Notes: generated by a model not told the origin, from the sequence alone. Counted from the stretch's first letter, positions 25,906 to 35,061 are shown. The stretch: DNA of 64,000 bases from Paenibacillus sp. FSL H8-0537 (GCF_038051995.1 NZ_CP150290.1:4516001-4580000), one strand, 5' to 3'. Made by a program: numbers and translations.

Positions 25906-27735
25906 ATGTCAACTGATTTTACTGCAATGGGCGTCATGCCGGAGCTGGCCTCGCGTCTCCATGAGAACGGAATTACCGAGCCAACACCGGTTCAAAAAAA
26001 ATCAATTCCCGTGCTGCTTGCGGGACAAGACGTCATTGCCCAAGCTCAAACCGGAACAGGCAAAACGCTTGCCTTTGCCTTGCCTATATTGCAGCGCATT
26101 CAAGTGCACAAGGAACAGGTGCAGGCGCTTATTTTGACTCCAACCCGCGAGCTCGCCATTCAAATTACGAGCGAGCTTACGAAGCTTGCTCCGACTGTTG
26201 GCGCTACGGTGCTAGCCGCTTACGGCGGACAAGATGTTGTCGCACAAATTCGCAAGCTGAACAACGCTCCCCATATCGTTGTTGCAACACCTGGTCGTTT
26301 GCTTGACCATATTCGCCGGGAGACGATCAACCTGGGCAAGCTGAAAATGCTCGTGCTGGATGAGGCTGACCAAATGCTGCATATGGGCTTCCTGCCGGAA
26401 GTCGAGAACATTATCGCGCATATGCCTAGAGCCCGCCAGACGATGCTGTTTTCGGCTACGATGCCGGAAGCGATTAAGCGCCTTGCTGCGAACTATATGA
26501 ATACGCCAGTCGATATTCGTATTCAAAGCACGCATGTGACGCTCGACAACATTAAGCAATTCGTCATCGAAACAACGGATCGCGGACGTGAACGTGCCGT
26601 TATGCAGCTCATTGAGCAGCATAACCCATATTTGGCCGTTATTTTCTGCCGGACGAAGGTGCGGGCCAAAAAACTGAATGCTGCTTTGCAGGATAATGGC
26701 ATTCCTTCGGACGAGCTGCATGGCGATTTGACGCAAGCGAAGCGCGAGCAGGTCATGAAGCGTTTCCGCGATGCCAAGCTGCAAATTCTCGTCGCAACGG
26801 ATGTCGCTGCGCGCGGACTTGATGTAGAAGGCGTTACTCATGTGTACAACTTTGATGTGCCGCAGGATTCGGAAATTTATATTCACCGTATCGGCCGTAC
26901 AGGCCGTGCAGGTCATCAAGGTACAGCAGTAACTCTCTCTTCACCGCATGATCGCGGCGCAGTTGCTCATATCGAGCGCAGCATTGATGCTTCCCTGCAG
27001 CGCTTTACGATTGACGAAGAAGGCCAATTAACAGCTGACAATACGAAGCGCTCAGCAGCTCCAGCCAAGGCATATGGCAGAGATTCCTCCTCGTCAGAGC
27101 GTGGCGGAAGAACACGCGGTGGACGCGATTCGGGACGTTCCGGCCAGCAAGGACGCCGAGGCGGCGAATCCTCTGGTGGTCGCGGACGTCAGCAAGCTGG
27201 CGGCAGAGGCCGTGGGCAGCAGGCTGAACGGTCATCAGCTCCAAGCAAATCGGGCGGCGGCAGCCCATGGGAAGCAGCAAGCGGCGGCAATACTGGAAAC
27301 AAGCGTGGCGGCAATGGAGAGCGTAGCTTCAGTGGTGGCGAGCGCAGCGAACGTTCCTCTGGTTCTCGCAGCTTCGGTGGCGGCGAACGCAGTGAACGGC
27401 CTTCCGGTCCTCGCAGCTTCGGCGGCGGCGAGCGCAGCGAACGGCCTTCCGGTCCTCGCAGCTTCGGTGGCGGCGAACGCAGCGAACGGCCTTCCGGTCC
27501 TCGCAGCTTCGGCGGCGGCGAACGCAGCGAACGGCCTTCCGGTCCTCGCAGCTTCGGTAGCGGCGAGCGCAGCGAACGTTCCTCCTCCGGTGCACCGCGC
27601 AGCTCTGGAACACGCAGTTCCGGTGGACGCAGCTCCGGTTCTGGCAGCGGCGGTCGCAATTCCGGCGGTTCCAGCCGCGGATCCAGCCCTTCCCGTGGCG
27701 GCGGAGCTGGAAGCAGTCGCGGTCGCAAAAGATAA
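25906..27735 (+). CDS. DEAD-box ATP-dependent RNA helicase with Arg/Gly/Ser repeat tail
   Basis: 609 residues. Core motifs: Q-motif [76 protein letters not shown]. The last 210 residues are low complexity with RGG-like clusters and six 15-residue repeats of SFGGGERSERPSGPR type, likely for RNA binding. It probably acts in ribosome assembly, mRNA decay or cold adaptation. AGGAAA stands 8 bases before the ATG. The leader holds two palindromic repeats. Paralogue of the helicase at 48021. Confidence 0.95.
   Translation: MSTDFTAMGVMPELASRLHENGITEPTPVQKKSIPVLLAGQDVIAQAQTGTGKTLAFALPILQRIQVHKEQVQALILTPTRELAIQITSELTKLAPTVGATVLAAYGGQDVVAQIRKLNNAPHIVVATPGRLLDHIRRETINLGKLKMLVLDEADQMLHMGFLPEVENIIAHMPRARQTMLFSATMPEAIKRLAANYMNTPVDIRIQSTHVTLDNIKQFVIETTDRGRERAVMQLIEQHNPYLAVIFCRTKVRAKKLNAALQDNGIPSDELHGDLTQAKREQVMKRFRDAKLQILVATDVAARGLDVEGVTHVYNFDVPQDSEIYIHRIGRTGRAGHQGTAVTLSSPHDRGAVAHIERSIDASLQRFTIDEEGQLTADNTKRSAAPAKAYGRDSSSSERGGRTRGGRDSGRSGQQGRRGGESSGGRGRQQAGGRGRGQQAERSSAPSKSGGGSPWEAASGGNTGNKRGGNGERSFSGGERSERSSGSRSFGGGERSERPSGPRSFGGGERSERPSGPRSFGGGERSERPSGPRSFGGGERSERPSGPRSFGSGERSERSSSGAPRSSGTRSSGGRSSGSGSGGRNSGGSSRGSSPSRGGGAGSSRGRKR
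27322..27591 (+). repeat. In-frame 45-bp tandem repeats of the helicase tail
   Basis: Six consecutive 45-base units starting at 27322, 27367, 27412, 27457, 27502 and 27547; the four middle units are almost identical. Each encodes RSFGGGERSERPSGP. Copy number is likely to vary between strains. Confidence 0.9.
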
Positions 27736-27746
27736 ATGAACTTTTC

Positions 27747-27791
27747 AAGCAGCTTTCCGTCGATACCTATCGACGAAGGCTGCTTTTTTCA
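27747..27791 (+). terminator. Terminator after the helicase gene
   Basis: AAGCAGC...GCTGC outer stem and CCGTCGAT/ATCGACG inner stem, then TTTTTTC. Confidence 0.88.
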
Positions 27792-27999
27792 TCCCTCCCG
27801 GGCATTCGCCATAGTAACATCCATCATAAGCTGCTGAAATTAGCGGCCTTACAAGAGCCCAATTATAAATGACCCATGACAGGAGTCCATTCCAAACAGG
27901 GCGAAATACATACAATACTGTATACCGAGCGGCAGGGAAAAGAACATTTCAATAAAGCAGCACCCTAAGCCGGAAATTAACTGTACAGGAGGAATTAGC

Positions 28000-28092
28000 A
28001 TGTCTGGTGTACATGGAGGCTTCACATCGACGGGTGCCATCCTGGTCCTGTTTATTCTTCTGGTCATCATAACTAAAGGATTTTTGTACTAA
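28000..28092 (+). CDS. YjcZ-family small sporulation protein
   Basis: 30 residues: a Gly-rich start (MSGVHGGFTS) and a hydrophobic segment (ILVLFILLVIITKGFLY, single membrane span). This is the compact form of the YjcZ family of small sporulation proteins. It has a strong AGGAGGAATTAGC ribosome site and its own terminator. It is too short for a usual ORF cutoff. Function in spores is unknown. Confidence 0.82.
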   Translation: MSGVHGGFTSTGAILVLFILLVIITKGFLY

Positions 28093-28112
28093 TCCTAACC
28101 TCACACTGCATG

Positions 28113-28150
28113 CAAAAAACCGCCGGGATTCGCGCTCCTGGCGGTTTTTC
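28113..28150 (+). terminator. Terminator after the yjcZ-like gene
   Basis: AAAAAACCGCC and GGCGGTTTTTC, with an internal GG/CC pair. Confidence 0.88.
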
Positions 28151-28187
28151 TGTGCTTTATTGCTCCTGATGTACAAGGGAGTAAGAC

Positions 28188-28400
28188 TCATTTTTTATTT
28201 TCACCCTTACGCCTGATCAGCTGCAAGCTCCGTTTAATGCTCTCGGTTCCCGCAAAGCTCAGCGTTCCTGCCAAAATGGCGTTGTGCAGCAGCTTAAGCC
28301 CCACATTGTACGTCAGCGTGCCGATTACGATTTCAATTATAATGAAACGCCTGATATCTGCAGATGTAATGACGTATACTTTAAAGGTTTGGACGCGCAA
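28188..28400 (-). CDS. Hypothetical small protein, 70 residues
   Basis: Starts at TTG with GAGGTG 8 bases upstream. The sequence (TSADIRRFIIIEIVIGTLTYN, then a basic C-terminus RKGENKK) suggests one membrane or amphipathic segment. Codon use is like that of neighbouring genes, supporting a real gene over the overlapping plus-strand ORF at 28237-28665. I do not recognise a family. It is 101 bases upstream of the rsuA-like start on the opposite side of that gene's stop. Confidence 0.55.
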   Translation of the reverse strand: MRVQTFKVYVITSADIRRFIIIEIVIGTLTYNVGLKLLHNAILAGTLSFAGTESIKRSLQLIRRKGENKK

Positions 28401-28501
28401 GCAGCAATCACCTCAGGAATGGTATTTATTAACCTACCCTATGATGCTGACAGATTGTCTCATTCCTTTTGCTTCGAATGCTGCTGCTTTCTATCCCGTC
28501 A

Positions 28502-29257
28502 TTATTGCAAATCTGTCCGTCGATAAGTACGAAGCAGCTCCAGCTCGCCTTCAGTCAGCTCACGATAGCTTCCCTCTTCAAGCTCAGGGTCCAGCGCCAG
28601 AGGGCCCATGGCCACCCGCTTTAAATGGACAACCTGTTTGCCTACTGCCTCAAACATCCGCTTGACCTGGTGGAATTTCCCTTCCATAATCGTTAGCGTA
28701 ATCATCGACATAACGCCTTCATCCGTCTGTTCTTGGCTCCGTACATTTAGACGGGCAGGCATCGTCACATACCCATCATCCAGCTCAACGCCCGCAGTGA
28801 ACTGATCTTGATCTGCACGTCCTACCTTCCCTCGCACTACAGCCTCATACGTTTTGGGCACATGCTTGCGCGGCGACAGCAGCTCGTGGGCCAACTGCCC
28901 ATCATTGGTCAGCAGCAGCAGACCAACCGTATCCTTGTCTAGACGCCCTACCGGAAACGGCTGGATCGCTTGATCCTCATTTTCGAGCAAATCGACGACT
29001 GTCTCATCTTTACGATCCTCCGTAGCCGATACAACGCCTGCTGGCTTGTTCATCATAAAATAAGCGAATTCCCGGTAATTGACCTGCCGTCCTTCGAACC
29101 TGACCTCATGCAGTTCAGGATTAATGATCATGCCGCTATCTTTCACAACAGCTCCGTTAACTGTAACGAGCCCCTGCTTGACGAATTTTTTAATTTCACT
29201 TCTCGTGCCGTTGCCCGTATGGGACAATAGCTTGTCCAGCCTTATTTTTGCTGCCAA
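28502..29257 (-). CDS. 16S rRNA pseudouridine synthase (RsuA family)
   Basis: 251 residues. N-terminal S4 RNA-binding domain (about 4-55, MAAKIRLDKLLSHTG), then the RsuA/RluB/E/F catalytic core with GRLDKDTVGLLLLTNDG (catalytic D107) and EGKFHQVKRMFEAVG. It likely makes a pseudouridine in 16S rRNA. TTG start with GGAGGAG upstream. Downstream of the relQ-type gene on the same strand, with a hairpin between. Confidence 0.92.
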   Translation of the reverse strand: MAAKIRLDKLLSHTGNGTRSEIKKFVKQGLVTVNGAVVKDSGMIINPELHEVRFEGRQVNYREFAYFMMNKPAGVVSATEDRKDETVVDLLENEDQAIQPFPVGRLDKDTVGLLLLTNDGQLAHELLSPRKHVPKTYEAVVRGKVGRADQDQFTAGVELDDGYVTMPARLNVRSQEQTDEGVMSMITLTIMEGKFHQVKRMFEAVGKQVVHLKRVAMGPLALDPELEEGSYRELTEGELELLRTYRRTDLQ

Positions 29258-29297
29258 AACGATCTCTCCTCCAAATATCTGCTTCCCTATTTATGCA

Positions 29298-29342
29298 ACA
29301 AACCTCCAAAGGCGTTCGCTTGTGCGCCACTGGAGGTCTGTT
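29298..29342 (-). terminator. Hairpin after the alarmone synthetase gene
   Basis: ACAAACCTCCA and TGGAGGTCTGTT pair with one mismatch across a 22-base loop; it ends 2 bases from the stop codon. The T run is weak, so termination may be partial. Confidence 0.6.
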
Positions 29343-29343
29343 A

Positions 29344-30147
29344 TTAGCTTTGCGTACCCTTCTTCGCCCGCAAAACCGCCGCTTCAACGTCAAGAGCAAG
29401 CTGCTGGAGCCCGAACAAATCCTCCTGCTCCCACATTTCATTAAATTTCAGCTGAAATTGAGCAGCTTCCCGAACGCGGTGGTAAAAATAAAGATCCTGT
29501 ATCGTGCTAAGCACCTTGCTGACAACATTCGAGCTTTCCTCGAAGCCGCGCTGCGCATCCAAAATTTCATGGCGAATGCTCGACATCTCCTCATCAAGGG
29601 AGGAGGCCGCCTCCGCCGCCTTTTTGAGACGCAGACGCACATCCTCAGGCAGGCTTTCCTTATATTTATAGTTCAGCGAGTGCTCGATCGTCGCCCAGAA
29701 ATTCATCGCGAGTGTGCGAATCTGAATTTCTGCCAATACTTTTTTCTGACCGAGCGCTGTTTGGACAGGATATTCCACGATCATATGATAGCTGCGATAA
29801 CCGCTATCCTTGTAATTCGTAATATAATCCTTCTCATTCACAAGCTTCAAATCTTTGCGCGAACGAATTAATCCGGCAACCCGGTGAATATCATCAACGA
29901 ACTGGCACATAATGCGAATGCCCGCAATATCCTCAATCCCTTGCTCCAGCTGGTCAGCTGGCACATGAAGCCGCCTTGCCTTCTCCAAAACGCTCGAAAC
30001 CTTCTTCACTCGGCCTGTGACAAATTCAATTGGCGAATAGGATTCACGCCTTTTCAGCTCTACGCGCAGCGTTTTAAATTTAACTTTGAGTTCTTCAACC
30101 GTTTGCTCGTAAGGCTGTAAAAATAGATTCCAGTCTCGTCCATCCAT
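29344..30147 (-). CDS. Small alarmone synthetase RelQ/YjbM-like (GTP pyrophosphokinase family)
   Basis: 267 residues. Synthetase motifs: GRVKKVSSVLEKARR, EDIAGIRIMC, DYITNYKDSGYRSYH and EIQIRTLAMNFWATIEH. No HD hydrolase domain precedes it, so it is a small synthetase making (p)ppGpp. The length and C-terminal helical tail fit RelQ. ATG with AAGGAGG upstream. The start is 18 bases after the pyrD stop, indicating an operon with nucleotide biosynthesis. Confidence 0.93.
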   Translation of the reverse strand: MDGRDWNLFLQPYEQTVEELKVKFKTLRVELKRRESYSPIEFVTGRVKKVSSVLEKARRLHVPADQLEQGIEDIAGIRIMCQFVDDIHRVAGLIRSRKDLKLVNEKDYITNYKDSGYRSYHMIVEYPVQTALGQKKVLAEIQIRTLAMNFWATIEHSLNYKYKESLPEDVRLRLKKAAEAASSLDEEMSSIRHEILDAQRGFEESSNVVSKVLSTIQDLYFYHRVREAAQFQLKFNEMWEQEDLFGLQQLALDVEAAVLRAKKGTQS

Positions 30148-30165
30148 CAGGGCCGCCTCCTTATC

Positions 30166-31263
30166 CTATCTATGGTCTGCGCCGATAGCCTCCGTTATGC
30201 TGCGGTAGCCATCTTTGCGCAGGCGCTCTTTCAAGCCGCTGGTCAATTCACGCAGCAAGCCTGGGCCCTTGTAGATTAGAGCCGTATATACTTCAACCAA
30301 TGAGGCCCCAGCGCGGATTTTATCGTATGCATCAGCTGCGGTGAAAATGCCACCCGAGCCAATGATCGGCAGCTTACCCTCCGTTTGACGGTAAACCGCA
30401 CGAATAACCTCTGTTGAACGCTCGCGCACCGGAACGCCACTGAGGCCGCCCATTTCCCCAGCATTCGAATGGGTAAGGCCCGTGCGTGAAACGGTCGTAT
30501 TCGTCGCAATAATGCCGGAAACGCCGCTGTCCTTAATTGTCGCTACCGTCAGCTTAAGCTGCTCATCCGTCATGTCCGGAGCAATTTTGACCAATACTGG
30601 CTTCGCGCTTTTACCAGATTTCGACGCCTGCTGCCTGATTTCCTCCAAAACGGTATCAAGGAGCAGCCTCAGCTCATCCCCATGCTGCAACGCACGCAAA
30701 TCCGGTGTATTGGGCGAGCTAATGTTGACGACAAAAAAATCGCCCTGTCCATACAGCGCCTGAATGCATAAGCGATAATCCTCATGAGCAAGCTCATTGG
30801 GCGTCACTTTGTTTTTTCCGATATTGACAGCAAGCGGGATGCGGTGTATTTTGCGCTTGTTCAGCCGCTCTGCCATCGCATCAACGCCATCATTATTGAA
30901 GCCCATTCGGTTAATCAGCGCTTCGTCAGGCGGAAGCCGGAACAGTCTCGGCTGCTCATTGCCTGGCTGGCTCTTCGGAGTTACCGTTCCTACTTCCATA
31001 AAGCCAAAGCCTATGCTGGAAAAGCCATCGGCTGCCTTTGCGTTCTTATCCAGCCCTGCCGCAAGCCCTATCGGATGCGGAAAATGAATGCCGAATAAAT
31101 CCACAGCAAGCTCCGGCGTCTCATTTACCCCATACATCGCATGCATGATGCCCGTCATGCCCGGAACGCGCCCAGCAGCATGCAATCCATCTATAACCAA
31201 ATGGTGAGCTTTCTCCGGATCCATGCGAAAAAATATCGGCTTACCTAATGAAGAATAAAGCAA
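30166..31263 (-). CDS. pyrD: Dihydroorotate dehydrogenase, quinone-dependent (class 2)
   Basis: 365 residues. N-terminal amphipathic membrane-binding part, then a TIM barrel with PIGLAAGLDKNA, INRMGFNNDG, VNISSPNTPDLR (catalytic Ser), IGSGGIFTAADAYDKI and SLVEVYTALIYKGP. The class 2 form is unlike the heterodimeric pyrD/pyrK of Bacillus. It oxidises dihydroorotate to orotate in pyrimidine synthesis, passing electrons to quinone. TTG start with GGAGTG upstream. Cotranscribed with relQ-like gene. Confidence 0.95.
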   Translation of the reverse strand: MLYSSLGKPIFFRMDPEKAHHLVIDGLHAAGRVPGMTGIMHAMYGVNETPELAVDLFGIHFPHPIGLAAGLDKNAKAADGFSSIGFGFMEVGTVTPKSQPGNEQPRLFRLPPDEALINRMGFNNDGVDAMAERLNKRKIHRIPLAVNIGKNKVTPNELAHEDYRLCIQALYGQGDFFVVNISSPNTPDLRALQHGDELRLLLDTVLEEIRQQASKSGKSAKPVLVKIAPDMTDEQLKLTVATIKDSGVSGIIATNTTVSRTGLTHSNAGEMGGLSGVPVRERSTEVIRAVYRQTEGKLPIIGSGGIFTAADAYDKIRAGASLVEVYTALIYKGPGLLRELTSGLKERLRKDGYRSITEAIGADHR

Positions 31264-31353
31264 TTATACTCACTCCGATCTACAATAAATGTCCTACCCA
31301 ATAGTGTAGCGTTTTTGCCCAGAAAAGAAAAGGGCAATACTGCTCCTTTGTTA

Positions 31354-31382
31354 TTGCGGCTCTTTCCGAAAACGATTACAAT
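31354..31382 (+). promoter_or_regulatory. Sigma-A type promoter of the small membrane protein gene
   Basis: TTGCGG (31354-31359), 17-base spacer, TACAAT (31377-31382). It lies 40 bases upstream of the start. Confidence 0.55.
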
Positions 31383-31422
31383 ATGACTATATTCCTTATT
31401 TATTAGAAAGAGGTTGATGGCC

Positions 31423-31563
31423 ATGAGTTCACCCAAACGCAAACCACCCACAGTTAAAGCAAAAGCGCCCGAGGAAGTCAATAAGAAAGCACTTGTCTGG
31501 ATAGGCGCCGCTATTGGAGTTGTCATTGTCGCCGTCACCGTTTTGTTGTTGGTTAGCGGTTAA
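31423..31563 (+). CDS. Hypothetical 46-residue membrane protein
   Basis: Basic, proline-containing N-terminus (MSSPKRKPPTVKAKAPEEVN) followed by one membrane helix (about 24-45, rich in Val/Ile/Leu). Starts at ATG 31423 with GAGG 9 bases upstream; ATG 31417 is an alternative. A promoter is present and the stop is immediately beside the convergent L,D-transpeptidase gene stop, so it is a real small gene. No family was recognised. Confidence 0.6.
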   Translation: MSSPKRKPPTVKAKAPEEVNKKALVWIGAAIGVVIVAVTVLLLVSG

Positions 31564-32979
31564 TCAGCCCAGCCAGTGATATACTTTACCGGGATTCGTC
31601 TCGTCCTGACTCGGATTCAGCTTGAAGCGCTCCTTGGATTCCGAAATTTCGGACGGCAGAGTCCCGTTTTTAATTTTGACGATCGTACCCATCGGCACCA
31701 GATCAAACAACTCCTCCACATCCTGTTTCCCCATACGAATGCATCCGAGCGATTCATCCTGTTCGAGGCTATCCGGCTCATCTGTGCCATGGATGGCATA
31801 AAGCGTACTGGAAAGCGTCATCCCCCTGCTGCCGAACTGGCCATTATCGCGCCCATTCGGATTTTTCACCTTCTCGCTAATATAAAAGCTGCCTTCCGGC
31901 GTTTTGTCGCCACCTAGCCCAACCTTGAAGCTGCGAACGATAATGTCGCCACTAACAACTGCTAGTCTGTAAGTGGATTTATCGACGACGATTTCAAGCG
32001 GCTTGCGCCAGGTTTGGTCCACTCCGCCTACTAATTCATCTGAATTACTCTGCATAAACTGCGATTGACGTTGCCCTGAATCCGTCTTTGGCTTGTTGCC
32101 TTCTGCTTCATTATGCTGCTGCGCAGGCTGTTTCGCCCCTGACTGATCCGTTTTCATTGCGGCAACAAGCGGTTTAAACATCTCCTTCATTCCAGATGCT
32201 TCACCAGCCAAAACATTGTTGGGGTATGGCTTAATGAGATCATCCAGCTTTTCTGGCCACTTCTCTTGCATCCGCTTGTACTGATAGATCGCGCTGGCAA
32301 GCGTCCAACGAACCTCCTGCTGCTCGCTCCACGCCTTGAACTTCGTTTTCACCGTGGATGCATCAGCCGGCTTGCAGCTGCATACTCCGCCATCGAGCAT
32401 TTTCACTTCCATCGGTACATAATCGGACTGCTGCTCCACCGACATCAGCAGCTTGCGACTGCCTGTCCATTTGCGCCAGCCCTCCTGCTCCTCAAGTTTA
32501 ACTACTGCCGCTACAGACGGCCGCTTAGTCCAGGAAAGCAGCTCTTCCCACGCGCTTCCGATCGGATTGCGCTCACCCTTGTCGGTCAGCACGACGCCGA
32601 AGGTTGGATCAATAGGCGCGTCAATGACAGCTGCCATTCCTGCTGCTGCAGGATCAGCTAGCTTGCTTGCGTTCGAAGGCATGAACATTAGCAGCAGCGC
32701 AATCGAAATCGCTCCCATTATTGCGCGGCGAATTCTCCGTTTTTTACGCTGCTGGCGATTCCAATCCTCCAGCATTTCCTGTGGGCTTTCCGCTAGCGGA
32801 TGAGGCTTGCGCTCAAATGCCTCGTAAATTTCCCCTGCTTGAATGAAGCAATAATTTGCTTTCGCCGTTTTATCCAACTGCAAATATTGCTTGCCGAGCA
32901 AATACCAGGCCATTTTATTGTCAGGATGATTTCTAACATATTGCTTCAGATAGAGGTTATCCTCTAATTGCTCCATCAT
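31564..32979 (-). CDS. L,D-transpeptidase (YkuD) with N-terminal TPR-like cytoplasmic region
   Basis: 471 residues. The N-terminal ~60 residues resemble a tetratricopeptide segment (NKMAWYLLGKQYLQLDKTA). A membrane segment follows at about 88-101, then a long external linker and a C-terminal YkuD domain with the signature HGTDEPDSLEQDESLGCIRM (His, Ser-x-Gly-Cys-Ile-Arg). This catalytic cysteine form cross-links peptidoglycan by L,D-bonds. ATG with GAGGGG at a good distance. The gene begins 2 bases past the stop of the convergent 46-residue gene. Role in spore cortex or wall is inferred. Confidence 0.92.
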   Translation of the reverse strand: MMEQLEDNLYLKQYVRNHPDNKMAWYLLGKQYLQLDKTAKANYCFIQAGEIYEAFERKPHPLAESPQEMLEDWNRQQRKKRRIRRAIMGAISIALLLMFMPSNASKLADPAAAGMAAVIDAPIDPTFGVVLTDKGERNPIGSAWEELLSWTKRPSVAAVVKLEEQEGWRKWTGSRKLLMSVEQQSDYVPMEVKMLDGGVCSCKPADASTVKTKFKAWSEQQEVRWTLASAIYQYKRMQEKWPEKLDDLIKPYPNNVLAGEASGMKEMFKPLVAAMKTDQSGAKQPAQQHNEAEGNKPKTDSGQRQSQFMQSNSDELVGGVDQTWRKPLEIVVDKSTYRLAVVSGDIIVRSFKVGLGGDKTPEGSFYISEKVKNPNGRDNGQFGSRGMTLSSTLYAIHGTDEPDSLEQDESLGCIRMGKQDVEELFDLVPMGTIVKIKNGTLPSEISESKERFKLNPSQDETNPGKVYHWLG

Positions 32980-33039
32980 TAACCCCCCTCAAAGTCCAAT
33001 ACCACTATATCGGCAGCATTTACCTTTTTTTTGACTCTA

Positions 33040-33085
33040 GCGTAAACGGCTTTGCCAACCGACGGTGGCAAAAGCTCGTTTCGCG
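33040..33085. repeat. Intergenic palindromic repeat, member 4
   Basis: GCGTAAACGGCTTTGCCA and TGGCAAAAGCTCGTTTCGCG with a 10-base loop. A half copy (GTGTACACGGCTTTGCCATCC) follows at 33140-33160. Confidence 0.75.
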
Positions 33086-33185
33086 TAGAAATAGAAGCGT
33101 AATGATAAGTCGCAGCCTTATTCATTCTTCTATTTAAAGTGTACACGGCTTTGCCATCCTTCTATTTGAAGCCCACTTCGCACAC

Positions 33186-33236
33186 AAAAAAGCTCCCCAT
33201 CTACGCAGTGCAACTTCTGCATAGTTGAGGAGCTTA
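33186..33236 (-). terminator. Terminator after ferredoxin gene
   Basis: AAAAAAGCTCCcCATCTaCGCAG and its imperfect complement TCTGCATAGTTGAGGAGCTT; T run on minus strand. Confidence 0.82.
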
Positions 33237-33250
33237 GGTTTAAGCTGGGT

Positions 33251-33484
<234 letters not shown>

Positions 33485-33615
33485 TCAAAATACCTCCCAT
33501 AAAGTGACGGAATAATGCCGCTATATAGCTTGTCTTCCGTTAATGACATCATAATAATAAAGCTTCATTCATCAATATATACCATCATTCGGCCTTTGGC
33601 AACCTGACACCGCGT

Positions 33616-34884
33616 TTAAAAATCTTCCTTTTGCAGCGAAGTGCCCCGCAGCCGCTTATTGCGAATCAGTGCGGAAGGATCATCGCTGAGCATCCCCGCC
33701 GTTAACACCGCATCCTCGCCAAACTTGTCCCGCAGCAAGTCCATCGTCTTTGTCAGCGCTTCCTTCCGCGGCTGCTCCTCATAATTGAACAGATCCAGCT
33801 GAACCGCTGTATTCATCTCAGGCGACAAATTTTGCAGCGTAACTCCTAGCAGCCTCACCGGCTCTCCCTCCGGCCAATGCTTATCGAACAAGCGGCAGGC
33901 TTCCTGAAAAATATCTTCCATTGCATGCGTTGGCGAGCGAAACGTATTCGAACGGGTAATGGTCGACATGTCTGGTCTGCGAACCGTAATTTGTACCGTA
34001 AGAGCCATCAGCTTCTGCCTTCTAAGCCGCCGTGCGGTCTGATCCGATAAGTTAAGCAGAACACGGTGAATATCTTCCCTGACGATAAAATCCTTCGGCA
34101 GCGTCGTCGTATGACCGATCGACTTATTCACTTCCCGCTCTCCATTCACAGGAGCGTGGTCAATGCCACTTGCTGCCCCTTTCATCCATGCTCCAACGAC
34201 GCCAAACTGCTTAATGAGCAGCCGTTCATCCGTCTGTGCAAGCTGTCCAATTGTGCGAATATTGAGCCGAGCCAGCTTGTCCGCCGTCTTTTTCCCAATG
34301 CCGAATAGCACGCCGCACGGCTTGTCCCATAGCAGCTCTGGCACATCACGCAGCCGCAGCACCGTCATCCCATTCGGTTTTTTCATATCCGAGGCCATCT
34401 TCGCCAGCAGCTTATTCGGAGCAATGCCAATAGAGCTGGGCAGCTGCCACTCTGTACGGATACGCTCCTGCAAAGCGCTGGCAATTTCCAGCGGTGTTCC
34501 AAATATTTTCGAACCGGTTATATCCATATAACATTCATCTATTGAAACAGCTTCTACCATATCTGTATAGCTTCTGGCAATCGTCATAAAACCTCGTGAA
34601 TATTTGCGGTATAAATGGAAGTCCGGCTGAATAAGGATGAGATCAGGACAACGTCTAAGCCCCTCGCGCACCGTCATGCCCGTCTTGACCCCTAGCCTTC
34701 TGGCTGTATATGAGCAGGTGACGATAATCCCTTTGCGCAGCTCCACGCTGCCGGCAACGGCCGTTGGTTTATCTTTATATTTATCCGGCTCCTCCGCCTC
34801 ATGGACAGAGCAGTAGAAGGCATTCATATCCAGATGCAAAATGACGCGGCCCTTCGCTGGATAATGCTCATTCGTATTCGTCAT
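33616..34884 (-). CDS. dinB: Y-family DNA polymerase IV
   Basis: 422 residues from MTNTNEHYP. Palm motifs: ILHLDMNAFYCSVHEAE, YSYTARRLGVKTGM region, VEAVSIDECYMDITGS (catalytic carboxylates); helix-hairpin-helix GIGKKTADKLARLNIRTIG; little finger domain at the end. It copies past lesions without proofreading. The 422-residue start is chosen because upstream codons (METKCSSGSPRRWW) overlap no domain; the ribosome site is weak (AGGTGG at 13 bases). No Bacillus-type LexA box was found upstream. Confidence 0.93.
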   Translation of the reverse strand: MTNTNEHYPAKGRVILHLDMNAFYCSVHEAEEPDKYKDKPTAVAGSVELRKGIIVTCSYTARRLGVKTGMTVREGLRRCPDLILIQPDFHLYRKYSRGFMTIARSYTDMVEAVSIDECYMDITGSKIFGTPLEIASALQERIRTEWQLPSSIGIAPNKLLAKMASDMKKPNGMTVLRLRDVPELLWDKPCGVLFGIGKKTADKLARLNIRTIGQLAQTDERLLIKQFGVVGAWMKGAASGIDHAPVNGEREVNKSIGHTTTLPKDFIVREDIHRVLLNLSDQTARRLRRQKLMALTVQITVRRPDMSTITRSNTFRSPTHAMEDIFQEACRLFDKHWPEGEPVRLLGVTLQNLSPEMNTAVQLDLFNYEEQPRKEALTKTMDLLRDKFGEDAVLTAGMLSDDPSALIRNKRLRGTSLQKEDF

Positions 34885-35015
34885 TGTATGGTTCCACCAC
34901 CTGCGAGGAGATCCGCTTGAACACTTAGTCTCCACCGTTGTTTATTTGTACTTATCAGCATACCGCTGCCAATGTAGCAAGTCAATTGAACAACAGCGAA
35001 CTGCAAAAGTCACAA

Positions 35016-35061
35016 GCGAAAACGGCTGTCTCCGTCCTCTGGCGGCAATGCAACCGTTTCG
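35016..35061. repeat. Intergenic palindromic repeat, member 5
   Basis: GCGAAAACGGCTGTCTCCGTCCTCTGGCGGCAATGCAACCGTTTCG (the whole is 46 bases) is an imperfect palindrome, 103 bases upstream of cimA. Confidence 0.75.

Noticed and set aside
27074..27739. Alternate-frame ORFs (plus 221 and minus 179 codons) across the helicase tail
   Set aside because: They remain open only because the 45-bp repeats and Gly/Ser/Arg codons lack stops; composition follows the repeat.
28237..28665. 142-codon plus-strand ORF between yjcZ-like and rsuA-like genes
   Set aside because: Overlaps the better-supported minus-strand gene and the rsuA 3' end; no ribosome site.
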